From: Salminus brasiliensis | Taxonomy: Eukaryota > Chordata > Actinopteri > Characiformes > Bryconidae | Length of the DNA: 64,000 nucleotides | Assembly (NCBI RefSeq): GCF_030463535.1 | Contig: NC_132893.1 | Location: forward strand, 23,974,782-24,038,781 | Reading direction: 5' to 3' | Translations under genes and position numbers: made by a program | Shown: in pieces, positions 21,803 through 34,000 of the stretch | Numbering within the stretch: the first letter of the stretch is position 1 | Layout: the number at the start of each line of letters is the position of its first letter | The notes under the pieces: model-generated | Databases searched by the model: none | Told to the model about the DNA's origin: nothing | What the model saw: only the letters and a program-made list of their open reading frames with translations

Positions 21803-22460
21803 AGAGGGTTAACCGCTAGCTGTAGAGAAAAAGAGGACTATGCAGACACAGTTGGCTGTGTCACTCAAGTGAAGAGCACAAGTCTTACCCTGACCCCTGG
21901 CTGAGAGCTCTGGATTATGCAGCCATCTGTGTCTGCATGCTTTACCCAGCAGCGTGAGAGCATGAGCGAGAAGAAAGAGTAAATCTTGTGTGTGGTGTTT
22001 TGATGCACCGTATATTGCTAACCTTTCTGCCTAGCATATGTATCATACAGCTGCACTTTTTCACTTAATGTAAAACCATGCAAGTGTCTTCACCACCATG
22101 CTCTTACTCCAAGTAGCCCACGTATGTGGCAAAACCAAAAGATAAAACAAAGCACACAGTCCCCCCTGTTCCTAATGTACATGGCTTAACTTTTTATATT
22201 TGTTGCACTGAAACATTTATCAATGTGTGGAAAACTGTTTAGATGTATATGATGGCTTTTTTGTACAACTTGAGTGTTTCCCTATGGTTGTTTCCTTCTG
22301 AAACAAGGAATTGTAAACTTATGATTTGATTCTGCTGTTCAGACTGTCAGTATTACTAACAGTTCATTCATGGCGAGCTAAGCAATGTTTGTCCGTTTTC
22401 TGTACAAATGGAAGACAGAAAAATTCAAACTCAAAAAAATAAAGCCCCGGTGTCAAAGTA
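21803..22460 (+). other. slc25a1: slc25a1 3' UTR and poly(A) signal
   Basis: Non-coding sequence from the TGA to AATAAA at 22438-22443, the first strong poly(A) signal downstream. The end of the transcript is inferred. Confidence 0.7.
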
Positions 22461-22683
22461 CATGAAGAGTACGAGCTCCTGATTCTAAGTTGTGCCAGTC
22501 TACTGCTAAAGCAGATGGCATGTGTTCACCTTCCACTAAAGCCTTTAAGGACAAGCTGCTCCCTTACAGTTTTGTAGCAATGTAGCACATGCCTCATTTA
22601 CTTCTTCACCTCACCTGAGGTGTAAATGTTGGACCCAATTTTAATATCACAGTAAAACCAGTGATTTGCTTCATTAACAGATT

Positions 22684-22689
22684 TTTATT
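22684..22689 (-). terminator. nle1: nle1 poly(A) signal
   Basis: TTTATT on the plus strand reads AATAAA on the minus strand, about 700 bp past the nle1 stop. It lies about 240 bp from the slc25a1 signal at 22438, so the two genes converge closely. Confidence 0.55.
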
Positions 22690-22877
22690 CTGCTTTACCA
22701 ACCTGGATTTCGTTGATGCGATGCATAAATGTCATCTCCAAAACAGCAACTTTACAAAAAAAACAAACTACAAAAGTAACTTTCAATGGATGTCAATGTG
22801 CGACAGGGACTGAACATGTTTGGGCAGAGGTTATTTTCCCTCCTCCTAACATTTAATAGTTGTTCCATTCGAAAAAT

Positions 22878-22892
22878 GGGGGGGGGGGGGGG
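22878..22892. repeat. poly(G) run of 15
   Basis: An uninterrupted 15-G tract within the inferred nle1 3' UTR (poly(C) in the transcript). Confidence 0.9.
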
Positions 22893-23383
22893 AATCCCCA
22901 TTAAATTCTTTCTACCACCAGCTCATTAAGTTAGTCTCAATGAATGGGGGCAGAATCTCTCACTAGTAGAAGAGATCCTGGATAAGCCATGTAGTCTGCG
23001 CTAGGGATTAAATAATTACAAGCAGTGTGTGTCGAAGGAGATTACAAAGATTGGACCAGGTCTGCTGGCTGCTCCTTTAACTGAGTTACCACAACAAAAT
23101 TCCATTAAGAAAAGCCAAAGAGACCCACGACAGATCTCATGTTTCTCTCTTCCTCTGGTCGTCTGCTGTGGCACAAGACTGCCATGTGCATAAGCGTTGC
23201 ACATATCCTCTTGGGTGCATAGTGTATGCTAGATGCTAGTATGCCCTGGGTGATTAGGTTAAGTCCCCTCAAACTGATACTGCTGTCAGTCATCCTCAGG
23301 GTTGGGGCATCGCACAATGAAGGAATCAGGGGAATCAGTGAGGCACCTGATCGTCTGATCAATGGATTGGTGGAGGCTGTCTG

Positions 23384-26300
23384 CTACCTTCTCCATCTAC
23401 AGGGTGGAAGAACAGATTGACCAGGTGTTAGAGCCAGGTAGTGTTACACATGTATGAATGTTTTTGGGTTTTGTTTTGTGAAAGAAAAACAATAGTAGGT
23501 AAGACAAATCACTCACATCCGTAGACACTTGTCTTTGCCACCACTGGCCACTCGCTGACCATCAGGACTCCAGTCTACTGCGAAAACCTGCCACCACGCA
23601 TCACACACAGCATGGCATTAAAATGCAGAAGGTCAAATCCAAAATAAACAAACACACAACACAACACACACCTATTTCACAGGAGGATGTAAAAAAAATC
23701 CATAACCTAAAATTTTAAATGAAGCAATTAAAATTGAAAATGGAAAAAAAGCTCAAACTTATTTATCATGGCCAACTGTGGCATTTCTTCCTCATTATTT
23801 TAAGACAAATTAAGTAGATAAAAGGTCTGGAGTTCAAAGTGTTTCATTTTAATTTGGAAGTCGTATATGGAAACCCCTCACATGAGGTCCAAAGGGCATC
23901 AATGCGTCATTAGGCTGAAAATACAAACCTATCAGAGAAATAGCAGAAACTTTACAAGTGGCCTAATCAACAATGTGATACATTCTTAAAAAGAAGGCAC
24001 GCACTGGTGAGCTCAGCTCGAGTAGATGATTGCAGTAAATGTTCCTTGGTGAGGGAAAATGCTTAACACCATCTACTCAAGTCAAGAACACTCTTGAGGA
24101 CATAGGCATATCATTGTCAAAGACTACAATCAGGAGACACCTTCATGAATGTAAATACAGATGGTTTACTTTAAGATGTAAACCACTGGAAACACTTGAG
24201 AACAGAAAGGTCAGATTTGATGAATAGAAACAATAACAACAACAACAATAACAACAACTCAAGGTTGCTGCAGTAAATGCCTGGCAAAGCTTCACAAGGA
24301 AGAGAAGACAGCATTTGGACCCATTCTTTTTTGGACATCTCTCTCTCTGTGCTAAAATGTGGCAGCTTCCCAACATTCTCATCATCTCCTCAGTCCACCT
24401 AGGGTATGCTGTTTTTTCTGTTTACTAAACCACACACTTCTATACTTCTGTCAACATTCATTAAACATTCCATCCAATTTCAGTTTTCATATCCTACATT
24501 GACAACTGATTTAAAGTGTTAAATGCATGCCCTAAAAAAATCTGATGGAAACATAACTGGTGATAAGTGATGACCCTGCCTAGACCCCTCACCTCATCAG
24601 CGTGGCCAGGCAGGTCCACGTTCAGTTTGCCTGTCTTCACATCCCACACCTTTAGTGTGCTGTCGCTGCTTCCGCTCACTAGCAGTCGGCTGTCTGCTGA
24701 CCAGGCCACTTGGTACACTGCCCCCACATGACCTCGAAATGATGTCAGATACCTGCAAGCAGGAGACAAGAAGGCCTTTTTGTTGCAGAACATTTGCAAA
24801 AACAGCTAGATTAAATGATGAGGAACGTGAAATACACAAAAAAAAACTAAAAATTTATAGTTTCTACTGTTTCACAAAAGACCATGCTAAAATGATGGAC
24901 TTGTTGACCATGGAACTTGAGCACCCTCTGCTGTATTATACTGGTAATACCTGTCTGTCTATATAATCTCTCATTAAGTTATAGTCAACATTGTTCCAGA
25001 ACAGAAGCACCCAATCTTAAATCTAGAGTACCTTAGTCAAGCTCATTTAATGTTTGCTCTGCTGATGAGCTTTAGATAGTAAGGTGTTATCGAGCAGGGA
25101 AAAAAAAAGTTTATATGATTTGATTCTGATCTTTTCTGATCGTTTGCTCATCATTCTGTATTTCTTGCTGTGTTTATTGGTTCGTGGTTAGACACGTGAT
25201 AAAACTCTTGGCCACATTATATAAAACAAATACTTCAAGTACAATGGTGGTAATATTTCCACTTAGCGGTCATTGCCAACATTACACACTTGAAATAATT
25301 AGAACTTTCTAGAGAAGACTCCATACCTCTTTTTGTGTGATACAGATATTGAAATCTTGGTTATCAATCAATAAACAATTCAAAATAATAAATTATCAAA
25401 CAGTATTGAATCTAAAACACAACTTTTGCATTAAAATAAGCCAATTTTAACTGAAGCGCTTGAGATGAGCAACTAAAAGCAGTCCTTCATACAAAAACTA
25501 TTCAAACACTCAACAACACAGGAAGAGATACACAGCCAATAATATAACGTCACATAGCGAGTTATTTCAGGCTCAAATTATTCGTTTTATTGATCTGACC
25601 CCCCCAGCTATTTATTTTTACATAAAGTACTTACTTGCCAGTCCTGCCGTCCCAGATCTTAATCGACTTGTCAAAAGAAGCGCTGGCAAGTAGTCGTGTG
25701 TCAGGGGAGAACAGCACCTCATTGACCAGTGCCTGATGTCCAGTCAAACGGGCCACAGGCTTCTTCTCCTCTGCTGGGTTCCACAGAAACAGTGTGAAAT
25801 CATCGGAACCTGACACAAGCCGCTCAGGACCCTCACCCTGTGAATCAGACAGGAATTTCCATTGAAACCAGACAAAAAACAAACAAACAAACAAAAAAAC
25901 CCATTCATAACACACTGTTCATTTACCCTGACTTTGTTATATCGCTTCAAAGCTCTTTCTTTGATCTCTTCCACTGTAGGACACAAACAGATTAACATTA
26001 ATCAAAAACATTCTTGTGAATCCTGAACTCGGATATTAAACATAGAGACTTTGCATGAAGACGTTACTGGGAGTCTTACATGAGCCGGTAATATCCTGAA
26101 GGTTGACTGTAGCAGTGGCTGGTTCAAATGCTCCCGTGCGGAGGACGTAGTCAGTACTAAGGGCCAGCGTGTTGACCCAGTGAGCGTGACCCTGCAAGGT
26201 TCGACACTGTACCCCCTAAAACAAAAAGACTTCATCTCAGAAAAAGCTCTTGACTTAGGAATATCTAATTTTACAGCATAATTATAATAAAAAAGTCATG

Positions 26301-29300
26301 CTGGTTTGTACTCTACAGTATTATTATGTAGGAAGTAAACAAAATCAGAGCTGCAGCAATTAGGTGACAAATTCGATTAGTCATCAATGACGTCCATAAT
26401 GGAAGAAAATGAGTCAATGCATTAATTACGCAAACACAGAAGTGTTCTAAAATTATAATTTCAATTTAAATACTGGACAGGGTCCTTCTAACAGACTGCA
26501 ACTCAATACAAGTGATATTTAATAAAAAAAAACAGTAAAAATAGCCCTAGTACAACAAAAATCTCTCTCTCACACACACACGTATATGCACACGCACATG
26601 GAAACATATAACTTTGTCCTTACATCTTTCGCTCTCCAGACTTTTATGGTCCTATCCTGAGAAGATGTGTAGAGGAGTCCATCCCCACCCCATTTAACAC
26701 AGGTAACTGACTGCGTGTGGCCTGTCAGGATCTTATCGCAGCGGCCCAGCACTGTGTCCCATATCCGGATAGAGCAATCTTTAGAGGAACTGGCCAAGTA
26801 TCTGCACTCAGGGTTCCTGTGGCAGGATGAGAGAGTATATATGATTAGATGTAATTCTTGCTAAAAAGGTTGAGGGTGTATTAAAAAAAAACTGCCAGCA
26901 AGGTTGGGGCATTGCAGGGATAGTTGATATTCAAGTGTTTAGTCTTTTCCCCATTTTCAAAAAAGGGACTCCAGCATAGTTAAGTGCCCTGCAATTGACA
27001 GGTTGGTTGAATCAGGTGGGCTTGATTGAAAAACCTACAAAAACTGTGCAGGGACCCGTCTTCCCAGGACTAAACTTCCCTAAGCACTGTCTTATCACAG
27101 AAAGACACTCTGACTACAACATAATCTTCACAATGATTCTGTCCTCTAGCGGAGGACAGAGTTCAGACATCTCATGGTGTATTGTTAAACATTCACAACA
27201 TTTATCCCCAAAAACCCAAACCCAAAAAAATCTGACCGGCCACTCCTACCTCATTAAAACTACCGCATTATTTCTACATGCACTATCTACATTGGGTGGT
27301 GGGTATGTTACGCTGGTACGAGTGGATCAGACGCAGCAGTGCGACTGCTGGAGTTATTAAACCCCTCTGCATCACAGCTGGACTAAGAATAGTCAAGAAA
27401 TATCCAGCCAACAGCATCCTTGGGCAGCATACTGTGACCACAGATGAAGGACTAGAAGATGACCAACACAAACTGTGCAGCAACAGATGAGCTGGTGTCT
27501 CTAACTCCGGCACTGTTGTGTCTGATCTACTCATACCAATGCAACGCACAGACGCGCCACCACCATGTCAGCGTCACTGCAGTGCTGAGAATGATCCACC
27601 TCTCAAAAAATACCTGGTCTGTGGTGGTCCTGTGGGGTGCTGACCATTAAACTGAACTGGGTAAAAGGATACCAAGGTATGCAGAGAAACAGATGAACTA
27701 CAGTCTGTAATTATAGAACTACAAAGTGTTCCTATATGGGAGGTGGAGCTGATTTAATGAACAAGGAGATGGCCGGTCAGTGTTGCGCCCCCCCCCCAAA
27801 AAAAAACAAAAAAAAAATTGAAACAAAAGAAACCTTAACCTTAATCTAATCTTAACTTTCTTTTCTCATAAGTCATGTGAGCATTTCTATCGGTCCACTT
27901 GTTCGGAATTGTTCAATGGACAGATTGTGTTCAAACAACAAACCTATAGCGAGGAGAGTGTCATTGTAACCGTGCAGCAGACGCAGTACTAAAAAGTATG
28001 AGATGCTTGCTCAAAGATGAGACAAAGACAAGTTTTTACAGATAGGTCACTTACAGGTGCAGAGGCTCCCAACACAGCCAAGTGATCCATTTAGTATGTC
28101 CAGTCAGAGTCTTTCCCATCTGCTGTCCTGTGACTGGGTCCCAGAGGATAATCTATACAGATGATGTGCACAATATAAATGACAACAATGATACTGAACA
28201 TCCTAAGAAGCAGCATGAAAACCTTTGAGTACTCACCTGGCTGTTCTTGCACCCTGATGCTAACTTCTTGCCATCTGGAGACCAGGCAATGGACAAAACC
28301 CAGTGTGTGTGTCCTGAAAGTTGTATATATTCATACATATTATAATATTATATTCAGTCTGCATCAACATAATGTTGAAGTAACATTCTTTCTGTACACT
28401 ACTGCTGACCTCTAGCAGTGTGATGAGGGGTCTCTGTAGTTAAATCCCAGAACCTCACGGTCGTATCTCCAGACCCACTGGCCAGGTATCTGAAAAGTTA
28501 TGGAGAATGATTTTGAGCAACATGGTTAAAAAACGTGTTTGCATGCATGTATGCGCATATGCATTATATATAAGTGTTGATACACAGTACTGATGAGCCA
28601 AAGCATTAACACCAGAATGCTGATGGTCATCTGTGTGCCACCAAATGATCTATAAAGGAGCTCTGTGGCATTTGGAAACGTTAGCATCTAACACAGATCC
28701 AGCACATCCAACAGGTAAACACTCAACCACCCGTGGGATGTAAAAGAGTCATCACACCAGGAGACCTTTGTCCATTGCCCCAAGGTCCAGTCCAGCTACT
28801 TGTGTGCCTATTGTAGGCACTTTTGATGATCAAGTCAATCAACTCTTACTGGTCTGCAGCTATACAGCAGGCGGTGATTCACTGTGTATTGTAAGGAATT
28901 TCTCCTGTAACCATTATTAAACATTTCTGAGACTGCAACACTGTTGGTAGTTACTCACCACAGCAGATCAAAAGCATCCCACAAACCATGCTGTTTTGGA
29001 AATGAAGTTGTCTGACCATAACAATTTGGCCCTTGTCAAAGTCACTTAGATCTTTACTCCTGACCATTTCTTTTGCAGCCAACAATTCGACTATGAGATC
29101 TGACTGTTCAGTTACTGTAACATACATCGCAGACCTTGACATGCATCATTCATATGGGATAAGCAACATTTTTTTGCGTCATCTTTACCCATCTTTCCCT
29201 CAGTCCCAGGCTCTCAGATACTCTTGTCCAGTGACTTTTAAAGCTGTTCCACTTACTTGCCAGTGGGACTGAAGGCTACGGAGATGACTGCTTCAGTGTG

Positions 29301-29769
29301 TCCCTGAAGAGAGCTGGTGCAGCGGGCCACCGCCCTTACACGGAACACAGCCTGTGGCTGGTACACCACTGGCAGCACCTGCTCTGTCTCCAGACCCAGA
29401 GTCTGCACAGAGGCACCCAGGGACGACACCACCTCTGCATCACGCACAAAGAACAGCAGAGGAACTGGCTCCTCCTAAATCAAGGGACAGGGAGAGAACA
29501 AGAGTGACCAACCAAAAATACACAATAATACCAAGCTAAGATGGTTTCAAAAGTGTTAGACATGTCAGATATAAACAGTTCACCAGTGGAACAGAAAACA
29601 CGTAACCACTCAACAGTGTCTTCATTGCAGTTACCTTCTGTAGTAGTGCATTGCAGACCAGCTGCAGTTTATCTGGAGTTATGTCCAACGGTACATCAAA
29701 GGGAGATCCAAGAGCTTCACCCCCTTCATCCTGAAACTGGATCAACATGCGCTCCACGTCCCCGCTCAT
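23384..29769 (-). CDS. nle1: Notchless homolog 1, WD-repeat 60S ribosome-assembly factor
   Basis: In yeast (Rsa4) and vertebrates this nuclear protein joins the pre-60S particle and is stripped by the MDN1/Rea1 ATPase during maturation; it was first named for genetic interaction with Notch. Exons in transcript order: 29769-29635, 29474-29257, 28489-28410, 28313-28237, 28152-28055, 26816-26624, 26215-26080, 25973-25927, 25837-25635, 24752-24593, 23587-23517, 23396-23384; 476 aa, near the human 485. Residues about 6-75 form the NLE domain ([21 protein letters not shown]) with the conserved acidic surface that binds the Rea1 MIDAS domain. About 103-476 are the WD40 propeller repeats ([39 protein letters not shown]). 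The last coding exon adds only IWRR. Start chosen at the first Met, two bases after a likely acceptor; the 5' UTR appears to be spliced from 30907 on. Confidence 0.95.
24003..24232 (+). mobile_element. Tc1-like transposase fragment in nle1 intron
   Basis: The plus frame from about 24070 reads [20 protein letters not shown] and then [12 protein letters not shown], matching the region of Tc1 transposases just before the first catalytic Asp (the second helix-turn-helix and the linker). The rest of the element is lost. It lies antisense to nle1, downstream of the exon ending 24593. Confidence 0.65.
27274..27772. mobile_element. palindromic interspersed element in nle1 intron
   Basis: A left arm at 27315-27353 (GGTACGAGTGGATCAGAC onward) and a right arm at 27505-27537 (ending GTCTGATCTACTCATACC) are imperfect reverse complements. 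The block continues with CACCACCATGTCAGCGTCAC and AACAGATGAACTACAGTCTG, words I associate with a widespread fish repeat. It has no coding capacity. Family name not assigned. Confidence 0.6.
28585..29200 (-). mobile_element. decayed Tc1/mariner element in nle1 intron
   Basis: On the minus strand the frame at 28951-29142 reads [20 protein letters not shown], the N-terminal helix-turn-helix of a fish Tc1-type transposase. At 28782-28880 TTGCCCCAAGGTCCAG and ACTGGTCTGCAGCTATACAG correspond to the middle of that gene. The 5' edge near 28590 (CTGATGAGCCAAAGCATTAA) resembles the element's end. Frameshifts and gaps throughout show it is dead. It has the same orientation as nle1. Confidence 0.7.
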
Positions 29770-30053
29770 TTCTGAAAGCCTGCCACACGGTGGCTGTCGA
29801 AACAGAAAAAAAATGACTGAATGATTGAGGGATGATTTTCAAGCATTACAGATATAACGCTTATCTCCTATCAAACAAAATACTGTGCAAATATCCGAGA
29901 TGCATCTGAGCAAATGACAGCGATTCAGAGGTATATGGTAATATACGATTGGAGAATCTGTTTAAAGCTGTTTCTCAGCAGTAAATGTGTTTTTCAGTAA
30001 AATCACTAGCTATATAACATAATAAAGATAAACATAAATAAATATTAATAAAC

Positions 30054-30463
30054 AGTACTCAGAACTAGAGCTGGGCAATATGACAATATACAGTAAAGTG
30101 CACAAAGAGGTCAAGATCCAAACCTGTGTCCTTATAACTACTACACAACACGTTCTGATCAGGGCTGGGCGATATGGTAAAAATACTAGATCACAATATT
30201 TAAAGGCTTTTCTCCATGATACACAATATTTATCACACTGCATGCAATCACAGACTAAATACATCTGTAGCAACAGATACTCTCCCATACTGAATACAGC
30301 CTGCTGTACTTCATCTAATTAAACAGCCTAATTACACTATTGGTAATGGAACATGCAATATCCTCGATATGCTTAGAAAAGCATACTGTGTATTACAATA
30401 ACAAAACTTATCACAATACGATAAAATATCATCATCATATTGGCCAGCTCTAGTTCTGGGTAC

Positions 30464-30464
<1 letters not shown>
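30054..30464. mobile_element. MITE with near-perfect terminal inverted repeats
   Basis: The left end (AGTACTCAGAACTAGAGCTG, 30054-30073, continuing to 30082) and the right end (30436-30464, closing CAGCTCTAGTTCTGGGTACT) are reverse complements with about two mismatches over 29 bp. The interior is about 350 bp, AT-rich and non-coding. A second AGGGCTGGGCGATATGG near 30162 suggests a nested or partial copy. It lies in the inferred first intron of nle1, about 300 bp upstream of the nle1 ATG. Confidence 0.75.

Positions 30465-30467
<3 letters not shown>

Positions 30468-30494
<27 letters not shown>
30468..30494. repeat. (TTA)n microsatellite
   Basis: About nine TTA units directly follow the right end of the MITE at 30054-30464. 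Confidence 0.9.
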
Positions 30495-30495
<1 letters not shown>

Positions 30496-30906
30496 TATTC
30501 TTATGATATAAGAATAAATTAAACATAAATTAAACAAATTATGTCATTAAAATCCTTCAAACAAAAAAAAAAAAAGCAACGTTATTCACACTAATAAGCT
30601 ATAAATGCAGAATACTAAAGTCATATCACTGACTAGTTTGCCTCATTAGGAACGTTCAGCAACCAAAAAGTAAATAATAATAAAAAAGAAAACATATTTT
30701 TGTACTGGGGACATGTGTCTTACAAATACACAGATATACACACTAAAGCTTTCCAACCACCCACTGCTCTAATTATAGAGCAGACACTGAAGCTAGTAGC
30801 TACATCAATGTTTCTGTGCAACAAACGCCAGGTAGAGATCGATGCCAAAATACGGCAGAAAGACTCTATTATGAAATTATAATAACAAAAATAACAAAAC
30901 AAATAC

Positions 30907-31082
30907 CTTTACTGTATTACTGAGGCGAGGCTGTACCACACGTGCGGAACCTGATCCGGGGCGCAGGGAAAATGACGTGGCTTTACGTCGTGTCCATACC
31001 TCACTCATGGGCGACGGTTGTAAAGTGCAGTGAAGAGTCTGGACGCTTGGAAACCGCACCGAAACTGAGGGGTTAATCCAAC
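30907..31082. promoter_or_regulatory. bidirectional nle1/ltn1 promoter with nle1 5' UTR exon
   Basis: A minus-strand donor (AAAG followed by GTATTT, boundary 30907/30906) ends an untranslated nle1 first exon, while the ltn1 ATG lies at 31083. Both transcripts must therefore start within, or overlapping, about 170 bp. This stretch is GC- and CpG-richer than its surroundings (CACGTGCGGAACC, GATCCGGGGCGCAGG) and holds two CRE-like half sites (ATGACGTGG near 30971 and TTTACGTCG near 30983). No TATA box is evident, as expected for a housekeeping pair. The exact start sites are inferred. Confidence 0.6.
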
Positions 31083-34000
31083 ATGGGTGGCAAAAATAAA
31101 CAGAGAACGAAGGGAAATGTTCGGGTGAGACAAACTAAAGTTGCCAGGAGGCTTATTGATTTGTGAGGGCTGTGGGGTCGACGGTTATAGGGGGTTAGCT
31201 AGCTTTCAGGCTAGTCCGCCTGAACTCACTGACGAGTCGCTGCGAGTCAGGCTGGCAGTGTTGGTGATAAAACACTCGACCAGAAGTGTGCAGTGTTTTA
31301 CCACATGTTCGGATGTAGTGTAGGTGAATAGTCTCGTTGAAATGAAAACAGTGGCGGGTGGTCAGTGAGGTCTGGGCTGAGCGCTGTCAAAGCTAGCTAC
31401 GTCACCTGCATCATGTGCAGCAGTTATGTCATGAGGCTTTTCTGTCCGGTTAGTTTTCTGATAAAGCTGGATACAGTGTAGATATACAGTGTAAAGAAGC
31501 GAGTAATGGTTTCTAGTGCAGGCACTTTTCTGTAAATTTGATGATCCTTTTAGGACTGTTACTGTTTACTATTTACTATTTACACAGATCAAAATATGGT
31601 AAATGTAAGGTACGCCTTAAGTCTTCTTCACTGTAATATCATTTTGTTAGTTGTACTAATTTTGCAGTTCATCTTTAATTTGGATGTCCTTTGATGTCCA
31701 TTAAATTATTCTTACATTTATTTAACACAGAGGCTAATGTCTTATTTTCTTTGCTTCTCTCTCTAACTTCTTTTTATGCGTCCTTTTTTTTGTTTAGCCG
31801 TCCAGCAGTGGCAGAGCAGCCGAATTACTGGCCCGGGAAAGTGGGGTTGTCCCTGGGTTTGTTGGATTCGGGATTTCGACATCCAGTGAGCCAGGATATG
31901 TGCCTGCTGTCCACGGAGCAGAAGAAATAGACAATTTGGTAGATGCCGACTTTCGCTTGGTTTTGAGAAAGTTGTCCAAGAGAGATGCCGTTACAAAGCT
32001 GAAGGTAATAATTTTAGATTTTTTCTGGCTGCAGAAATGATGTTGCTGTGAATAGTCCAAACAACATTATGTAGCTTTTTTTACCATAAAATATTAGTGT
32101 TATTAAGAAATCATTGAAGATGAATTGAGTTGTAATAGGGAGATTAGCATCTCTATCATTGCTACTCCGGGCTCGGCATGCTGCTAACTTCTCTATGCAA
32201 CTTTGGTAAAGTGGGCAGGGCAGTGCTTTTGAGAAATGCATATTCCTGTAATATGACTCTGCCAAGTCAGTCCATATGATTCTTTTACTTTAGATGCCAG
32301 TATATATCTCTCAACATGCCCAGAAATGTATACAGCGTGTACATGATGTCAATTACGATTCATGGAAAATAAAATTCTCAAAACCTGTTGCCAGGTTTGA
32401 GATAACTTGACATTCAAAAGGTGTCAAGTTAAAATATTTCAAATTCTATTCTTCAAACTTTTGGACCTATTGTGTACTTTTAGTTTTATTGAGTACTGTT
32501 GTATGGTCTCCTGCTTGTATATGGATGGAATCTATAACCTTATGATGATAATGAGTCCAGTCAGGTGGAATGTTTGTGTGATGCAATTAAAAATAGCTTA
32601 TTAACTAATGTTCTCAGACAGAACACTGGGACAAACTACAGCCCTGGACATTTCGGAAGTCACAGTGAACTAAATGGGCTAATGTCACCTTTTATATTTT
32701 ATCATTTATATCGTTACTCAGAGGTTTATGCAGGTTCCAAACAGGTCAAATCTGTAAAATCTGTTTTGCAGGCGGTACAAGAATTTGGAGCTATGTGTCA
32801 AGAGCGGGAATCGGATATAGTAAAAGGAGTTCTTCCCTACTGGCCACGGATATACTGCAAAATATCAGTGGTAAGATACTTGTTTCAAAAATGACTTTTT
32901 CTTTTGCCCCACTGCAAATGTAATACATTTACAACTTCTAGCTAATACTTTTATGTTTATTAGGATCATGACCGCCGTGTTCGAGAGGCCACACAGCAGG
33001 CGTTCGAGCAGCTGATTCTAAAAGTCAAGCGAAACCTCGCCCCCTACCTGAAAGGTATAATGGGCCACTGGCTCATAGCTCAGTGTGACACATATTCCCC
33101 TGCTGCCTCTGCTGCTAGCGTCGCCTTCCAGGCTGCCTTTCCTCTCAACAAACAGCCAGAGGCTCTCAGCTTCTGCAGAGATGAAGTGTTGAATGTAAGT
33201 CACTTGTGTTATTAAACTATTAAGGAATAAATTCACCCTTCACAGCAAGTGATGGATTGCTCTTACATTTCTCCAGCCAAGCATCATGTATTGTGACTGT
33301 CATCGCAGTCACACCATGTATCTCAATTTTTTACACTTTTCACTCATAATTCGAATGTGTCAATGATGAATGAAACATCATACGCACAACTTCTGTTTTT
33401 CAGGTGCTCCAAGACAATCTGCTAAAAGAAACAGCCGATACACTCAGTGACCCACAGTGAGTGTGTGTTGATTGATGTAGTGCTGCCCATCAGATGCTGT
33501 ATTGTAATATGTTGTATCTCTGTAATAGTACAATGTTTTATTATTATTGTTTCATTGTAATTTGTGTTCCTCTTTGTGTCCTTGATTGTGTGTGTGTGTG
33601 TGTGTGTGTGTGTTTGTGTGTGTGTGTTGTACATTTTACACATTCAGGAGTGTTACAGAGGAGGAGCGAGAAGCAAAATATGTGCGTCTGCTCACCAGCT
33701 CCCTGCTGGCACTAAAGAGACTGCTGACGGCATTACCTCAAACAGACAGTGAGGCTCTCAGCGAACGGCTTGCTCATGTTATCTCACAGAAGAAATTTTG
33801 GAAGTACAGCAAACATAAAACTCCACAGGTGAGCTAGATATCAACACTTAAACAACTGATAATTTTAGATGGTTATCTTTTTGGTCTCTCACTGTTGATA
33901 ATATTAGTAAGTAAGTAATCTGAGTTTTTAGGAAAGGCCACACATTAAGAGTAGGTTTGTGAAAGCATTTAAGCACAAAAATGATTTTAAAAAATGGTGC

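Noticed and set aside
23105..23362. 85-codon minus-strand frame downstream of nle1
   Set aside because: It falls in the inferred nle1 3' UTR, after the IWRR stop, and has no motif.
33494..33837. Cys/Val-rich frames near ltn1 exon 6
   Set aside because: CVCVCV comes from the (TG)n run; only 33648-33828 is exon.
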